Below are positions 34,266 to 43,846 of a stretch of DNA of 64,000 nucleotides, one piece after another. The notes under the pieces are model-generated. The model saw only the letters and a program-made list of their open reading frames with translations, was not told where the DNA came from and ran no database searches. Position 1 is the first letter of the stretch. Each line of letters starts with the position of its first letter. The DNA comes from Actinotignum sanguinis. GTDB lineage: Bacteria > Actinomycetota > Actinomycetes > Actinomycetales > Actinomycetaceae. The translations under genes were made by a program, and so were the position numbers. The DNA is taken from assembly GCF_003957255.1 (NCBI RefSeq), contig NZ_QDIE01000004.1, forward strand, positions 1 through 64,000, read 5' to 3'.

Positions 34266-34986
34266 AGCCAGGCGCGGCAGGTTCCGCGTGGCCCCGCGGG
34301 GCGCGGCGTTTGCAGCGCACGCTGCGGAACTCCACGTCGAATAACGGGGTGGGCCATATAATCTCAGCGGCGTGGCGGCGAGCATCGTTCCACGCCGCTG
34401 CTGTTATTTCCCGTCCATCTTTACTATGTGCGCGGGTGGCGTAGCGCTGCCCACGTGCCTCCCGGCGCAGATACTCAGCCAGAAGCCGCCCGCACATGCG
34501 CGCATCCGTGATGGCGCGGTGGTGTTCTTCTATCGCAATCCCGGCCCGCTGGGCCACGGCCATGAGGGAGTGGCGCCCCTCGGGAAGGTAAATACGCGAG
34601 AGATCCATTGTGCATACCGCGGCGTTACGGGGGATACGTAACGGGCTTCCGGCCCGGCGAAAAGCCTCGTTGAGAAAAGCAAGATCGAAACGGACATTGT
34701 GCGCCGCGAGGATACGCCCGCGCAGCAGCCGTTCTACCTGGGGGAGAAGTTCGGAAAACGACGGCGCCTGCGCCACTTCCGCGCCGTGCACCCCGTGAAT
34801 TTCCGTGGCTCCCATGGGCCGCAATGGGTTCACCAGGCTCTCCCATTCGCGTTCGGGGCTGCCCTGATCATCCAGAAGTACCACCCCGATCTCCACAATT
34901 CGGTCGGTGCGCGCATCTAAACCGGTGGTTTCCAGATCGAGGGCGGCATAGCCCAAAAAACTACCGTGCGCGTGAGAGAGAGCCAT
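34213..34986 (-). CDS. DnaQ-like 3'-5' exonuclease
   Basis: 257 residues of the DEDDh family. Catalytic residues: D17 and E19 in [15 protein letters not shown], an Asp in [14 protein letters not shown] near 100, and His/Asp in [15 protein letters not shown] near 155. Related proteins are the proofreading epsilon subunit of polymerase III or free-standing nucleases in repair; the role here is not resolved. The C-terminal 50 residues are basic, Pro/Ala-rich, and lie antisense to sigA. TAAGCT six bases before ATG 34986 suggests leaderless translation. Confidence 0.85.
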   Translation of the reverse strand: MALSHAHGSFLGYAALDLETTGLDARTDRIVEIGVVLLDDQGSPEREWESLVNPLRPMGATEIHGVHGAEVAQAPSFSELLPQVERLLRGRILAAHNVRFDLAFLNEAFRRAGSPLRIPRNAAVCTMDLSRIYLPEGRHSLMAVAQRAGIAIEEHHRAITDARMCGRLLAEYLRREARGQRYATRAHSKDGREITAAAWNDARRHAAEIIWPTPLFDVEFRSVRCKRRAPRGHAEPAAPGFTPGSHAAPANGSGGAA

Positions 34987-34992
34987 GCGTTC

Positions 34993-34998
34993 AGCTTA
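34993..34998 (-). promoter_or_regulatory. -10 box of a leaderless gene (start 34986)
   Basis: Minus-strand TAAGCT ends six bases before ATG 34986; no ribosome-binding site is present. Confidence 0.55.
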
Positions 34999-35067
34999 CC
35001 GAGAGCACGGGCCTGAGGTGATCTTCTCCTCAGGAATAAGCGCGCCCTTTTATGCTTTGATAGGTAT

Positions 35068-35262
35068 GTGAGTACTACATTGACTGAATTAGCTCCCTTG
35101 ACCGCGCAGGATCGTTGCGATGCCTGCGGAGCCCAGGCCTACGTTCGGGTACGCCTGCCCTATGGAGAACTTTTCTTCTGCGGCCATCATGCTTCCCAGC
35201 ACCTCGATAAGCTGCGTGAAGATGCCCTTGAGATTCAAGACGAACGCGAAAATATCGCCTAA
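35068..35262 (+). CDS. DUF7455 small zinc-ribbon-like protein
   Basis: 64 residues. Two zinc-ribbon knuckles are visible: CDACG near residue 18 and FFCGHHASQH near 43, followed by a charged helix (LDKLREDALEIQDERENIA). This matches the DUF7455 family of actinomycetes, whose members sit next to sigA, as here. Function is unknown; zinc binding is inferred from the Cys/His pattern. The start is the GTG at 35068 (VSTTLTELAPL). A TATGCT box lies 11 bases upstream of it, and an intrinsic terminator follows the gene. Confidence 0.85.
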   Translation: MSTTLTELAPLTAQDRCDACGAQAYVRVRLPYGELFFCGHHASQHLDKLREDALEIQDERENIA

Positions 35263-35283
35263 CCTCGCTTCGATCTCAACACG

Positions 35284-35307
35284 AGCGGCCCATCCGGGCC
35301 GCTTTTT
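35284..35307 (+). terminator. Classical intrinsic terminator after DUF7455
   Basis: AGCGGCCC, loop ATCC, GGGCCGCT, then a run of T to 35307. It isolates the restriction-modification gene from the sigA block. Confidence 0.9.
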
Positions 35308-35423
35308 CGTGGCCAAGCCGAAACCCACGGTATTCACGTGTTAATAGTGGGTGAGTTTTCCGTTCTGCCAGTAGGCTTAGGGAAGTTGATCGTTGCTGGC
35401 GAGATACCCGGAAAGGGAATGTG

Positions 35424-38400
35424 ATGAGCACTCAGATGCACCCAAACGATAATCTCACTACCGCTCAGAAGAGCGTGGAGAGCAAAGTCCAGGTATCTGG
35501 CCAGGATATTCGGGTGGAATCGAATGCGTTGGATGCTCAGCGAGAATCAACGCGCAGCGTAAACGCTTTCGATGAGTTGCTCGCTGAATACCGGGATTTA
35601 TCCGATTCGGTGCGTGCGCAAGGCAACCTATTTGAACAACTCATCCGCTCCTATCTTCTCAAGGACTCGCAGATGAGCCGCCAATTCGGTGCGGTGTATC
35701 TGTGGCGTGACTGGCCCGGGCGGGCTGGACGGCCTGATACCGGGATTGATCTGGTTGCAATTGATATCGAAGACATGCCCGAAGATGGCAGCGAACCAGA
35801 CGCGCATACACCGGCCGTAGCTATCCAATGCAAGTTCTACGAGCAGGGCCGCACCATCAGTAAGGCCCAGCTTGATTCTTTCCTCGCGGACTCGGGTAAA
35901 GAACCCTTCAAGCGTCGGATTTTCGTGGAAACCACGGGTGTGCCCTGGGGAGCTAATGCAGAAGATGCGATCCGGGGCCAGAGCAAACCCGTCACTCGTA
36001 TCGGCCTTACCGATCTGCGTAACTCCGATATTGACTGGAGCACATATTCCTTCGCGAAACCTTCCGAAACTCCGCAGCTCAAGCCGCGTAAAACGCTACG
36101 TGACCACCAGGTCAACGCGATTCGTGATGTGTTTACCGGCTTCCAAGATCATGATCGCGGAACTTTGGTTATGGCTTGTGGAACGGGTAAAACATTTACG
36201 GCTCTGAAAATAGCCGAACGGCTCACCGATGATTTGGGCGGGAGTGCCCGGATCATGTTCATGGTTCCCTCCCTCGCGCTGATGAGCCAGACCTTGAATG
36301 AGTGGGCTGCTGAAGTTCAAGTCCCGTTTTCCGCCTGGAGTGTGTGCTCAGATACGAAAGTGAACCGGAAACGCCAGGAGCGCCAGGACGTGGCGGATAT
36401 CGCGATGGTGGACTTGAAAACACCGCCAACAACCAAGCCGGCCACCCTTGCCGCATCCTTGATTAAGCACGCGGGGGGGGGGTGGACTCCAGGTAATCTT
36501 CGCGACCTATCAGAGCATTGATATCGTTCACCAGGCCCAAGAGTTGGCCGGTAATGATTGGCGTGATTTCGATCTGATTATTTGCGATGAAGCCCACCGC
36601 ACCACCGGTGTCACCCTCACCGGGGAAGACGAATCCTATTTCACCCGCGTTCACAATAACGACTACCTGCGGGCTGATAAACGCTTGTATATGACCGCCA
36701 CCCCGAAGATTTTTAATCCGAAGGTTAAAGACGCGGCGAAAGAAAAAGATGCGGTCCTCACCTCCATGGACGATGCCGCGTTGTTCGGCCCAGTCTTCCA
36801 CCGCCTTGGGTTCGGAACTGCGGTGAGCTTGGGTCTGCTCACCGACTACAAAGTTGTTGTTCTGGCGATCCCAGAAGACCAAGTCACCCCGATCTACCAA
36901 CAGGGCGCGATCTACGGGGAGCTTCCGCTACCTGAGACAGCGAAACTGGTGGGATGTTGGAACGCGCTTGCTAAACGTAAGAGCGGTTTCACTGATGTGC
37001 AGTACGGAAGTGATACGACGCCGATGCACCGGGCGGTTGCCTTCGCGAAGGATATTAAAACCTCCAAGCAGATCGCATCTGAGTTCCCGGAGCTCGTCAA
37101 TAAGCATTTGCGAAACCTCATGAATAGCGAGGTCAGTGATGACCTGGGTGTTCAGTGCCGTCATGTTGATGGCACGATGAACGCCATTGAGCGCGGGGAA
37201 GCCCTTGACTGGCTGAAAACAGATGTGGAGAGTGAACATCCGGTCTGCCGAATCCTTACGAATGCGCGCTGCCTTTCCGAGGGAGTAGACGTGCCGACCT
37301 TGGATGCGGTGTTGTTCTTGAATCCGCGTCGCTCTCAAGTGGATGTGATCCAGGCCGTTGGCCGGGTCATGCGCAAGGCTGAAGGAAAAGAATTCGGGTA
37401 TATTATTCTGCCCGTTGCGGTGCCCGCTGGGACAACCCCGGAAGATTCCCTCAGCGATAACCAGCGTTATGCGGTTGTGTGGCAGGTGCTCCAAGCTATC
37501 CGCGCGCATGATGAAGATTTCGAAGCCAAGCTGAACGCCAGTCAATATAACGGCACACTCCCGGAAAATATCATCGTTGACTACGTTGACCTCAAACCCA
37601 CTGCGCCGGCTGATCCGTTCTCTGGAAGTGCGGGAGGCGATGACACTGAAGTTATTGATGGTGGTTCGGGCTCCGGGCCTGGGGGCGAATCTGATAGTCG
37701 TCAAATGCAGTTGGAGCTTTTCCTCCAGGCCAGTGAATGGAAGGATGCTGTCTACTCGAAAATCGTAAAGAAGGTTGGGGACCGGCTGTACTGGGACGAC
37801 TGGAGCAAGGATATCGGTGATATTGCAAGCCGCTATATTAACCTGATCGAACAGCTTCTGGAAGACCCGATCAATCAGGATTACTTCACGTCTTTCGTCA
37901 CAGCCCTACAGAAAACGCTCAATCCAGCAGTCGACGGGGCTCAGGCGGTCGAGATGCTAGCCCAGCACTTGATCACGAAGCCTTTGTTCGACGCGATGTT
38001 CCCCTCTCAGGAATTCACTTCCCAGAACCCGGTGAGCCAGGCCATGCAGAAGATTTTGGACCGGCTTGCCACCAATAAGGTGTTCGAGACCGAGCGTGAG
38101 CCGCTGGCTAAGTTCTATGAGGCAATGACGCAAAAGATCCGTGCTATCACAACGCTTGACGGCAAGCAGGAGATCATGCGTACCCTCTATGACAAGTTCT
38201 TCGCGAGAGCATTCCCGTCTATGCAAGACCGCCTGGGTATCGTCTTCACGCCTGTCCCGGTGGTGGACTATATCCTGCGCTCGGCTGACGTGGCACTACG
38301 CCGTCATCTAGGGAAAAGTTTAGGGGATGAGGGGATCTCCATTATCGAACCCTTCCTGGGTACGGGGACCTTCATAACCAGGCTCCTGCAATCTGGCCTC

Positions 38401-40557
38401 ATTAAACCTGATCAGTTGGAACGTAAGTACTTGCGGGAAATTTTCGCTAATGAAATCGTGCTGCTTAGCTACTATATTGCTTCTATCAATATCGAAGAGG
38501 TTTATCGCCAGATTCGGATTGAGCAAGGTGTGGGGGATGAGTATGTGGAATTCCCCGGTCTCAGCTTGACGGACACGTTCCAGATCCACGAAGAAGAAAA
38601 CCGATTTGACGAGGTGGGGGACTTCGCTGCCAATATGGAGCGTGTCGAGCGCCAAAAAGAAGCGAAAATACGCGTCGTAGTGATGAACCCTCCTTACTCT
38701 GCCGGGCAGAAGAGTGCGAACGATAACAACCAAAATCTGAAATATGCATTCTTGGATAAGCAGATCGAAAGCTCGTATGCCGCTAGATCAACGGGAACTA
38801 ATAAAAACAGTCTCTATGACTCCTACTACCGGGCTTTGCGGTGGGCAACTGACCGTATCGGCCCCGAGGGCGTCATCGCATTTGTTTCGAACTCTAGCTT
38901 TATTGACGGCAATACCGCTGATGGAGTACGTCTAAGTTTGGCTGAAGAGTTCTCTGATATTTACGTCTACAACTTGCGTGGTGGTATTCGCGGCAAGATG
39001 GGAGAAGCTGCGGCCAGAGAAGGCGGTAATGTCTTCGATATTATGACGGGAGTGGCTGTCACGGTTCTTGTTAAAACAAGTGACAGGGTTGGCCCGTGCA
39101 AGATTCATTACGCCGAGATTGCTGACTATCTTGCACGTCAGGAAAAACTCGATATCCTGATTTCCCAGGAATCGATTGCTGGTACTGATTTTGAAGTCAT
39201 TACCCCAAATAATCATGGAGATTGGGTTAACCAGCGTGACGAGAAGTACCTAACGTACCAATCAATCGGGGACAAGAAAACCAAAGGGAAAAGCGACACG
39301 CCAGCTACGTTTATCCAGTATTCGCGTGGATTGGAAACATCTCGAGATTCGTGGTGCTACAACTTCTCAAAGACCTCCGTTGCTGAGAATATGCAGCGCA
39401 TGATCACGAACTATAACAAGCAAATTGATGCTGGGAAGACCTCGAAAACCGCTAATATGGATGATTCTTATGTCGCATGGACGAGGAAACTTAAAAGAGA
39501 ATTAGATCGTCGTATTGAGCACACTTTCGATGCTTTCTATATCCGTGCCGGGGTTTATCGTCCATTCTGCACGCAATCGGTTTATTTCAACAGTGCAATG
39601 AATGAATATGTGAACCAGCTTCCGCAGATCTTCCCGACTCCGCAGCAGCCCAATCTGGGAATATCGATTCCTGCGGGACCGTCGGCTGAGTATTTCATGC
39701 CTATCATGTATGAGATGCTTCCTGCGCTTACTCCGAATGGTGGGAATCAGTTCTTCCCGCTCTACACCTGGGAACACGTCACTGATAATGACCCGCAAGG
39801 TTCACTTCTTGAGATGCTGGAAAGCGCCGGAACTCCGGAAGAATTCTCCGGAACCTTCGATTTCTCACGGTCCATTTCCGAGCAAGTATCGCGGCGGAGC
39901 GGGGACTACCGCCGCCGCGATAACATCACAGATGGCACTCTCAATGCCTATCGCGAACATTACAAGGATGCGCAGATCGAGAAGGAGGATATCTTCTTCT
40001 ACGTCTACGCACTCCTCCATCATGAGGACTATCGGGAACGCTATGCGGCTGATCTCAAGAAGATGCTGCCTCGTATCCCCAAAGTCACGGATTTCTGGTC
40101 CTACAGCAATATCGGCCGTGAGCTTGCTGACCTGCACGTCAATTACGAACACCTGGATGCATACCCCAGCATCCAGGAAGTAGAAGGCATGAGTCCCACG
40201 ATTGATGACTGGACCAAATACCGTGTCACGAAACTTGCGTGGGGTAAGGGCCCCGGCGGCAGCAAGGACATGACCTGCCTGATCTACAACGATTACCTCA
40301 AGATCACCGGTATCCCGGAAGAAGCCAATACCTATAAGATCGGCGGGCGCAGCCCCCTGGAATGGATGATTGACCGCTACCAGGTCACAACCGATAAAAA
40401 GACCGGCATCGTTAACGACCCGAATGACTATTGCCGGGAGATTGGCGACCCCGCCTACATCGCGAAGCTTGTAGGCAAATTAGTGACAGTATCGATGCGA
40501 ACCATCTCACTCACCCGCAGCCTGCCCGAATTCATCATCGAAGAGGAGGCGCAGTAA
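35424..40557 (+). CDS. Type ISP restriction-modification enzyme, off by frameshift in a poly-G tract (probably phase-variable)
   Basis: A single-chain enzyme combining DNA cleavage, translocation, methylation and target recognition, as in LlaGI/LlaBIII. Order of parts: Mrr-like nuclease (TGIDLVAI near residue 107, IQCKFYEQ near 134); helicase with ACGTGKTFTA near 251, DEAHRTTG near 387 and QAVGRVMRKAEG near 641; methyltransferase with EPFLGTGTF near 972 and NPPYSAGQ near 1087; then a target-recognition region to about 1710. ATG 35424 has GAAAGGG six bases upstream. Ten G at 36473-36482 shift the frame and end the product at TGA 36519-36521 (365 residues). Nine or twelve G would join both halves exactly (…GGLQVIFATYQSIDIV…). 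It looks less G+C-rich than its neighbours. Confidence 0.88.
36473..36482. repeat. Ten-base G homopolymer inside the Type ISP gene
   Basis: Gene-strand sequence AAGCACGC, ten G, TGGACTCC, lying between helicase motifs I and II. Ten gives an early TGA, eleven gives TAA four codons after the tract (GTG GAC TCC AGG TAA), and nine gives the complete enzyme. Confidence 0.95.
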
Positions 40558-40602
40558 CGCTCATAGATAACACCTAACACTCTCACGCGCGCCGCTGCGG
40601 CT

Positions 40603-40626
40603 CGCGAACAGCCGTTCGCGTAAACT
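40603..40626 (+). promoter_or_regulatory. Hairpin and -10 box before parE
   Basis: CGCGAAC, loop AGCC, GTTCGCG (40603-40620) is directly followed by TAAACT (40621-40626), which ends six bases before GTG 40633. The -10 box and missing ribosome-binding site point to a leaderless parE message. The hairpin lies where the -35 region would be; it could also end the restriction-modification transcript. Confidence 0.5.
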
Positions 40627-40632
40627 ACCGGT

Positions 40633-42756
40633 GTGTCAACTTCCGAAGAATACTCAGCTCGTCACCTCCAAGTCCTCGAAGGCCTGGAAGCCGTGCGCAA
40701 ACGCCCCGGCATGTACATCGGCTCCACGGATTCACGCGGACTCATGCACTGCCTTTGGGAAATCATCGACAACGGCATCGACGAAGCTCTGGAAGGATTC
40801 GCCACCCATATCACCGTCACCCTCTATGCTGATGGCTCGGTTGAGGTAACCGACGACGGTCGCGGGGTGCCCGTGGATACCGTCCCCGGGGTGGGGCTTT
40901 CCGGAGTGGAAGTTGTGTACACTCGCCTGCATGCCGGAGGGAAATTCGGGGGCGGATCCTATTCCGCTTCCGGCGGCCTTCACGGGGTGGGCGCTTCGGT
41001 GGTCAATGCCCTCTCCGCGCGCATGGATGTGAAAGTCCGGCGCGGCGGCAAGGTATACCAGATGCAATTCAAGCGCGGCGAACCGGGGCGTTTCCAGGAC
41101 GGCACCCAGCCCTCCCCGGAGGCCCCTTTTGAAGCCTTCACGCACGGTAGCGAGCTTGATACCGTCGGGAAAGTAGCGAAGAAGAATACCGGCACATCCG
41201 TGCGCTACTGGGCTGACCCCCAGATTTTCCTGGCCGAAGCAGAATTCTCCTATGACCTGCTCACCGAGCGGGTACGTCAATCCGCGTTTCTGGTTCCTGG
41301 CCTGACCATCATCATCCGTGATGAACGCGGCCTGGCGGGCACCCCCGGAGAAAACGGCCCCCATGAGGAAGTGTTCCATTACGAGGGGGGCGTCGTCGAT
41401 TTCGTGGACTACCTGGCCACCGATCCTGCTCTCACTGCCACTATGCACCTCACGGGCAGCGAAACCTTCACCGAAAACGTGCAGGTCCTGGATCCGGAAA
41501 GTGGGCATTTGCGTGCCCAGGAAGTCGAACGAACCTGCGAGGTCGATGTGGCCCTGCGCTGGGGGACCGGATATGACACCACCACCGAATCCTTCGTGAA
41601 TATTATTCGCACACCCGGGGGAGGGGCGCACCAGACTGGCTTCGAACAGGGCGTGGTGAAAACCCTGCGGGCCCTTATCGATACCAATGCGCGCCGCCTC
41701 AAAATCACCGCCAAAGATGCCAAAATCGAAAAAGACGATATTTTGGCCGGGATGACCGCGGTTGTTACGGTGCGGCTAGCCGAACCCCAATTTGAGGGGC
41801 AGACGAAGGAGATCCTCGGGACTGCGGCAGTGCGCCCGATTGTGGCGCGCGTCGTCGCCGCGCAGCTTCACAGTATCTTGGCGTCCACGAAACGCGACCA
41901 AAAAACCGAAACTTCACGGCTCCTTGAAAAAATCGTGGCGGAAATGCGGGCTCGGGTGGCTGCGCGCGTCCACAAGGAAATCTCGCGGCGGAAAAACGCC
42001 CTCGAAAATTCCACGCTCCCCGCCAAGCTGGCCGATTGCCGCAGCGATGATATTGAGCACACCGAGTTGTTTATCGTCGAGGGGGATTCGGCGCTCGGCA
42101 CCGCGAAACTGGCGCGTTCTTCGGAATTCCAGGCCTTGCTGCCCATCCGCGGCAAGATCCTCAATGTGCAGCGTGCCTCGCCCGCGGATATTCTGCGCAA
42201 CCAGGAAGTCTCCTCCATTATTCAGGTGGTGGGGGCCGGTTCCGGGCGCACTTTTGACCTCGCGGCAGCGCGGTACGGGAAAATTATTATGATGACGGAT
42301 GCGGACGTGGACGGCGCCCATATCCGCACCCTGCTGCTCACACTTTTCTTCCGCTATATGCGTCCGCTCGTGGAAGCCGGGCGGGTTTTCGCGGCGGTGC
42401 CGCCGCTGCATCGTATTGAGGTGGCCGGGCGCGGCGGGAAAAAAGGGTCGTATATTTATACCTATTCCGAAGAGGAATTGCATCGGGAACTCAAGAAGCT
42501 CGAACGCGCCGGGAAAACCTATAAGGAACCCATCCAGCGCTATAAGGGCCTGGGGGAGATGGACGCGCACCAGCTCGCGGAAACCACCATGGATCCGGCC
42601 CACCGTACCCTGCGGCGCATCCGAATCGAGGACGAAGCCGCGCTGCGGGAAGCCGAGTCCGTTTTCGAGGTATTGATGGGTAACGAGGTGGCTCCGCGCC
42701 GCGAATTTATTGTCGAAGGTGCCAGCGATATCTCCTACGACAAGATCGATGCCTAA
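40633..42756 (+). CDS. parE: DNA topoisomerase IV subunit B
   Basis: ATPase subunit of a type IIA topoisomerase that unlinks daughter chromosomes. 707 residues. ATP-binding GHKL motifs: EIIDNGIDEAL, DDGRGVPVD and GLHGVGASVVNALS. The TOPRIM domain follows with EGDSALGTAK near residue 483 and DADVDGAHI near 555, then the C-terminal YKGLGEMDAHQLAETTMDP. It is assigned to topo IV rather than gyrase because it pairs with the parC-like gene two genes on, near sigA, a common actinobacterial order; gyrA/gyrB are not in the window. The GTG start appears leaderless. Confidence 0.88.
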   Translation: MSTSEEYSARHLQVLEGLEAVRKRPGMYIGSTDSRGLMHCLWEIIDNGIDEALEGFATHITVTLYADGSVEVTDDGRGVPVDTVPGVGLSGVEVVYTRLHAGGKFGGGSYSASGGLHGVGASVVNALSARMDVKVRRGGKVYQMQFKRGEPGRFQDGTQPSPEAPFEAFTHGSELDTVGKVAKKNTGTSVRYWADPQIFLAEAEFSYDLLTERVRQSAFLVPGLTIIIRDERGLAGTPGENGPHEEVFHYEGGVVDFVDYLATDPALTATMHLTGSETFTENVQVLDPESGHLRAQEVERTCEVDVALRWGTGYDTTTESFVNIIRTPGGGAHQTGFEQGVVKTLRALIDTNARRLKITAKDAKIEKDDILAGMTAVVTVRLAEPQFEGQTKEILGTAAVRPIVARVVAAQLHSILASTKRDQKTETSRLLEKIVAEMRARVAARVHKEISRRKNALENSTLPAKLADCRSDDIEHTELFIVEGDSALGTAKLARSSEFQALLPIRGKILNVQRASPADILRNQEVSSIIQVVGAGSGRTFDLAAARYGKIIMMTDADVDGAHIRTLLLTLFFRYMRPLVEAGRVFAAVPPLHRIEVAGRGGKKGSYIYTYSEEELHRELKKLERAGKTYKEPIQRYKGLGEMDAHQLAETTMDPAHRTLRRIRIEDEAALREAESVFEVLMGNEVAPRREFIVEGASDISYDKIDA

Positions 42757-42777
42757 GATTCCCGGGCCGCGCTTCGC

Positions 42778-42783
42778 TACACT
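42778..42783 (+). promoter_or_regulatory. Candidate -10 box of the GNAT gene
   Basis: TACACT lies 28 bases before ATG 42812, leaving room for a normal leader with its AAGGAGGG site. Confidence 0.45.
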
Positions 42784-42811
42784 TGAGAGTCATACCCGTA
42801 AAGGAGGGCTC

Positions 42812-43846
42812 ATGGGTGACGGTGCGATGCGGTGGAGCGATCTCACGGCGGCGGATGCCCGCGCGATTTTCACGCTGCTCGATACCCACCAAAGCGCCGT
42901 CAACTCCAGTTTCCGCACCTCGCGTGAAGAAATCGCTCTGATGTTTGAGCCTTCGGTTCCGCACAGTGTTTTCGGGTGGTACGACGACGCAGCACCGGTC
43001 CGGCGCCTCCTCGCTTTCGGTATCGTGCGCCTCTACGATGCGCGCACCGCGCATCCCACCGTCACGCTCTCGGCCAGTGTGCACCCCGAGCTCAGCCCGG
43101 AGCTGCGCGAACGGGCCGCTCGCGGCGTGCTCGCCGAACAATTGCGCCGGGCTCCTGCCCTGGCGGCCGGCACCCTCCACCCCGTGGCCGTGGCGAATGT
43201 GGAAAGCTGGGATCCCGAACGGGGGAAGGCCCTGGCCGCTGCCGGCTTCACCGACCGGCTCTCCTACCTGCAGATGCGCCGGCCGCTCGCGCGCGGGCCG
43301 CTGCCCCTGCCGCCTTCCGCGCACCCGGAGAATAACAGTGTGGAGCTGGTTCCTCTCACCCCCGATTGGGACGACGCCGCGCTGCTCGCCCACAATTCTT
43401 TTTACGCAGATAAATTGAATTACCCGATTTACACCCGGGAACAGTGGCGTATCGAATGCGCGTTTATGCGCCGGGAATGGAGCTTCCTGGCGGTGGATAC
43501 CCGCGGGGATCGGCCCCGGGTACTCGGATGTATCATGACCGCCGCTTATGAACAGGATTGGCCGGGCTTGGGATTACGGGAGGGCTATGTTGATGAGCTC
43601 GCGGTGCGGGCCGAAAGCCCGGACGGGGTCAACGCCCGGCTGCTGGCAGCCAGCATCGCGGCGCAGGCGGAGAGCGGTATGGATGCCACCACCCTGGATC
43701 TCACCGTTCACTACGAACCGGACGGCACCTGCCTGACTCCCGAAAGCGCGGCGCGCCTGAGCCTTTACGAAAGCTTCGGATTCGAGGTTACCGAACGTAC
43801 CCGGGTAGTTCACCACCCGCTCCCGGATATGCCGGAGCGTGACTAG
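42812..43846 (+). CDS. GNAT family N-acetyltransferase, two-domain
   Basis: 344 residues. AAGGAGGG ends five bases before ATG 42812, a clear start; the longer frame to 42710 is unsupported. Two GNAT-like halves are seen. The first (about 1-165) holds [20 protein letters not shown] and a [18 protein letters not shown] acetyl-CoA-type loop and helix. The second (about 170-344) holds [23 protein letters not shown] and a final [14 protein letters not shown] typical of the GNAT end. Tandem GNATs include mycothiol synthase, but the identity here is not established. The gene lies between parE and parC and its stop overlaps that of parC. Confidence 0.78.
   Translation: MGDGAMRWSDLTAADARAIFTLLDTHQSAVNSSFRTSREEIALMFEPSVPHSVFGWYDDAAPVRRLLAFGIVRLYDARTAHPTVTLSASVHPELSPELRERAARGVLAEQLRRAPALAAGTLHPVAVANVESWDPERGKALAAAGFTDRLSYLQMRRPLARGPLPLPPSAHPENNSVELVPLTPDWDDAALLAHNSFYADKLNYPIYTREQWRIECAFMRREWSFLAVDTRGDRPRVLGCIMTAAYEQDWPGLGLREGYVDELAVRAESPDGVNARLLAASIAAQAESGMDATTLDLTVHYEPDGTCLTPESAARLSLYESFGFEVTERTRVVHHPLPDMPERD

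Noticed and set aside
36544-40557. Second part of the Type ISP gene as an independent gene
   Set aside because: It would start inside the helicase domain at a TTG without a ribosome-binding site; the motif order shows it is the continuation of the upstream frame.
40603-40620. Hairpin before parE as a dedicated intrinsic terminator
   Set aside because: No T run follows, and it abuts the parE -10 box; role left open rather than called a terminator.
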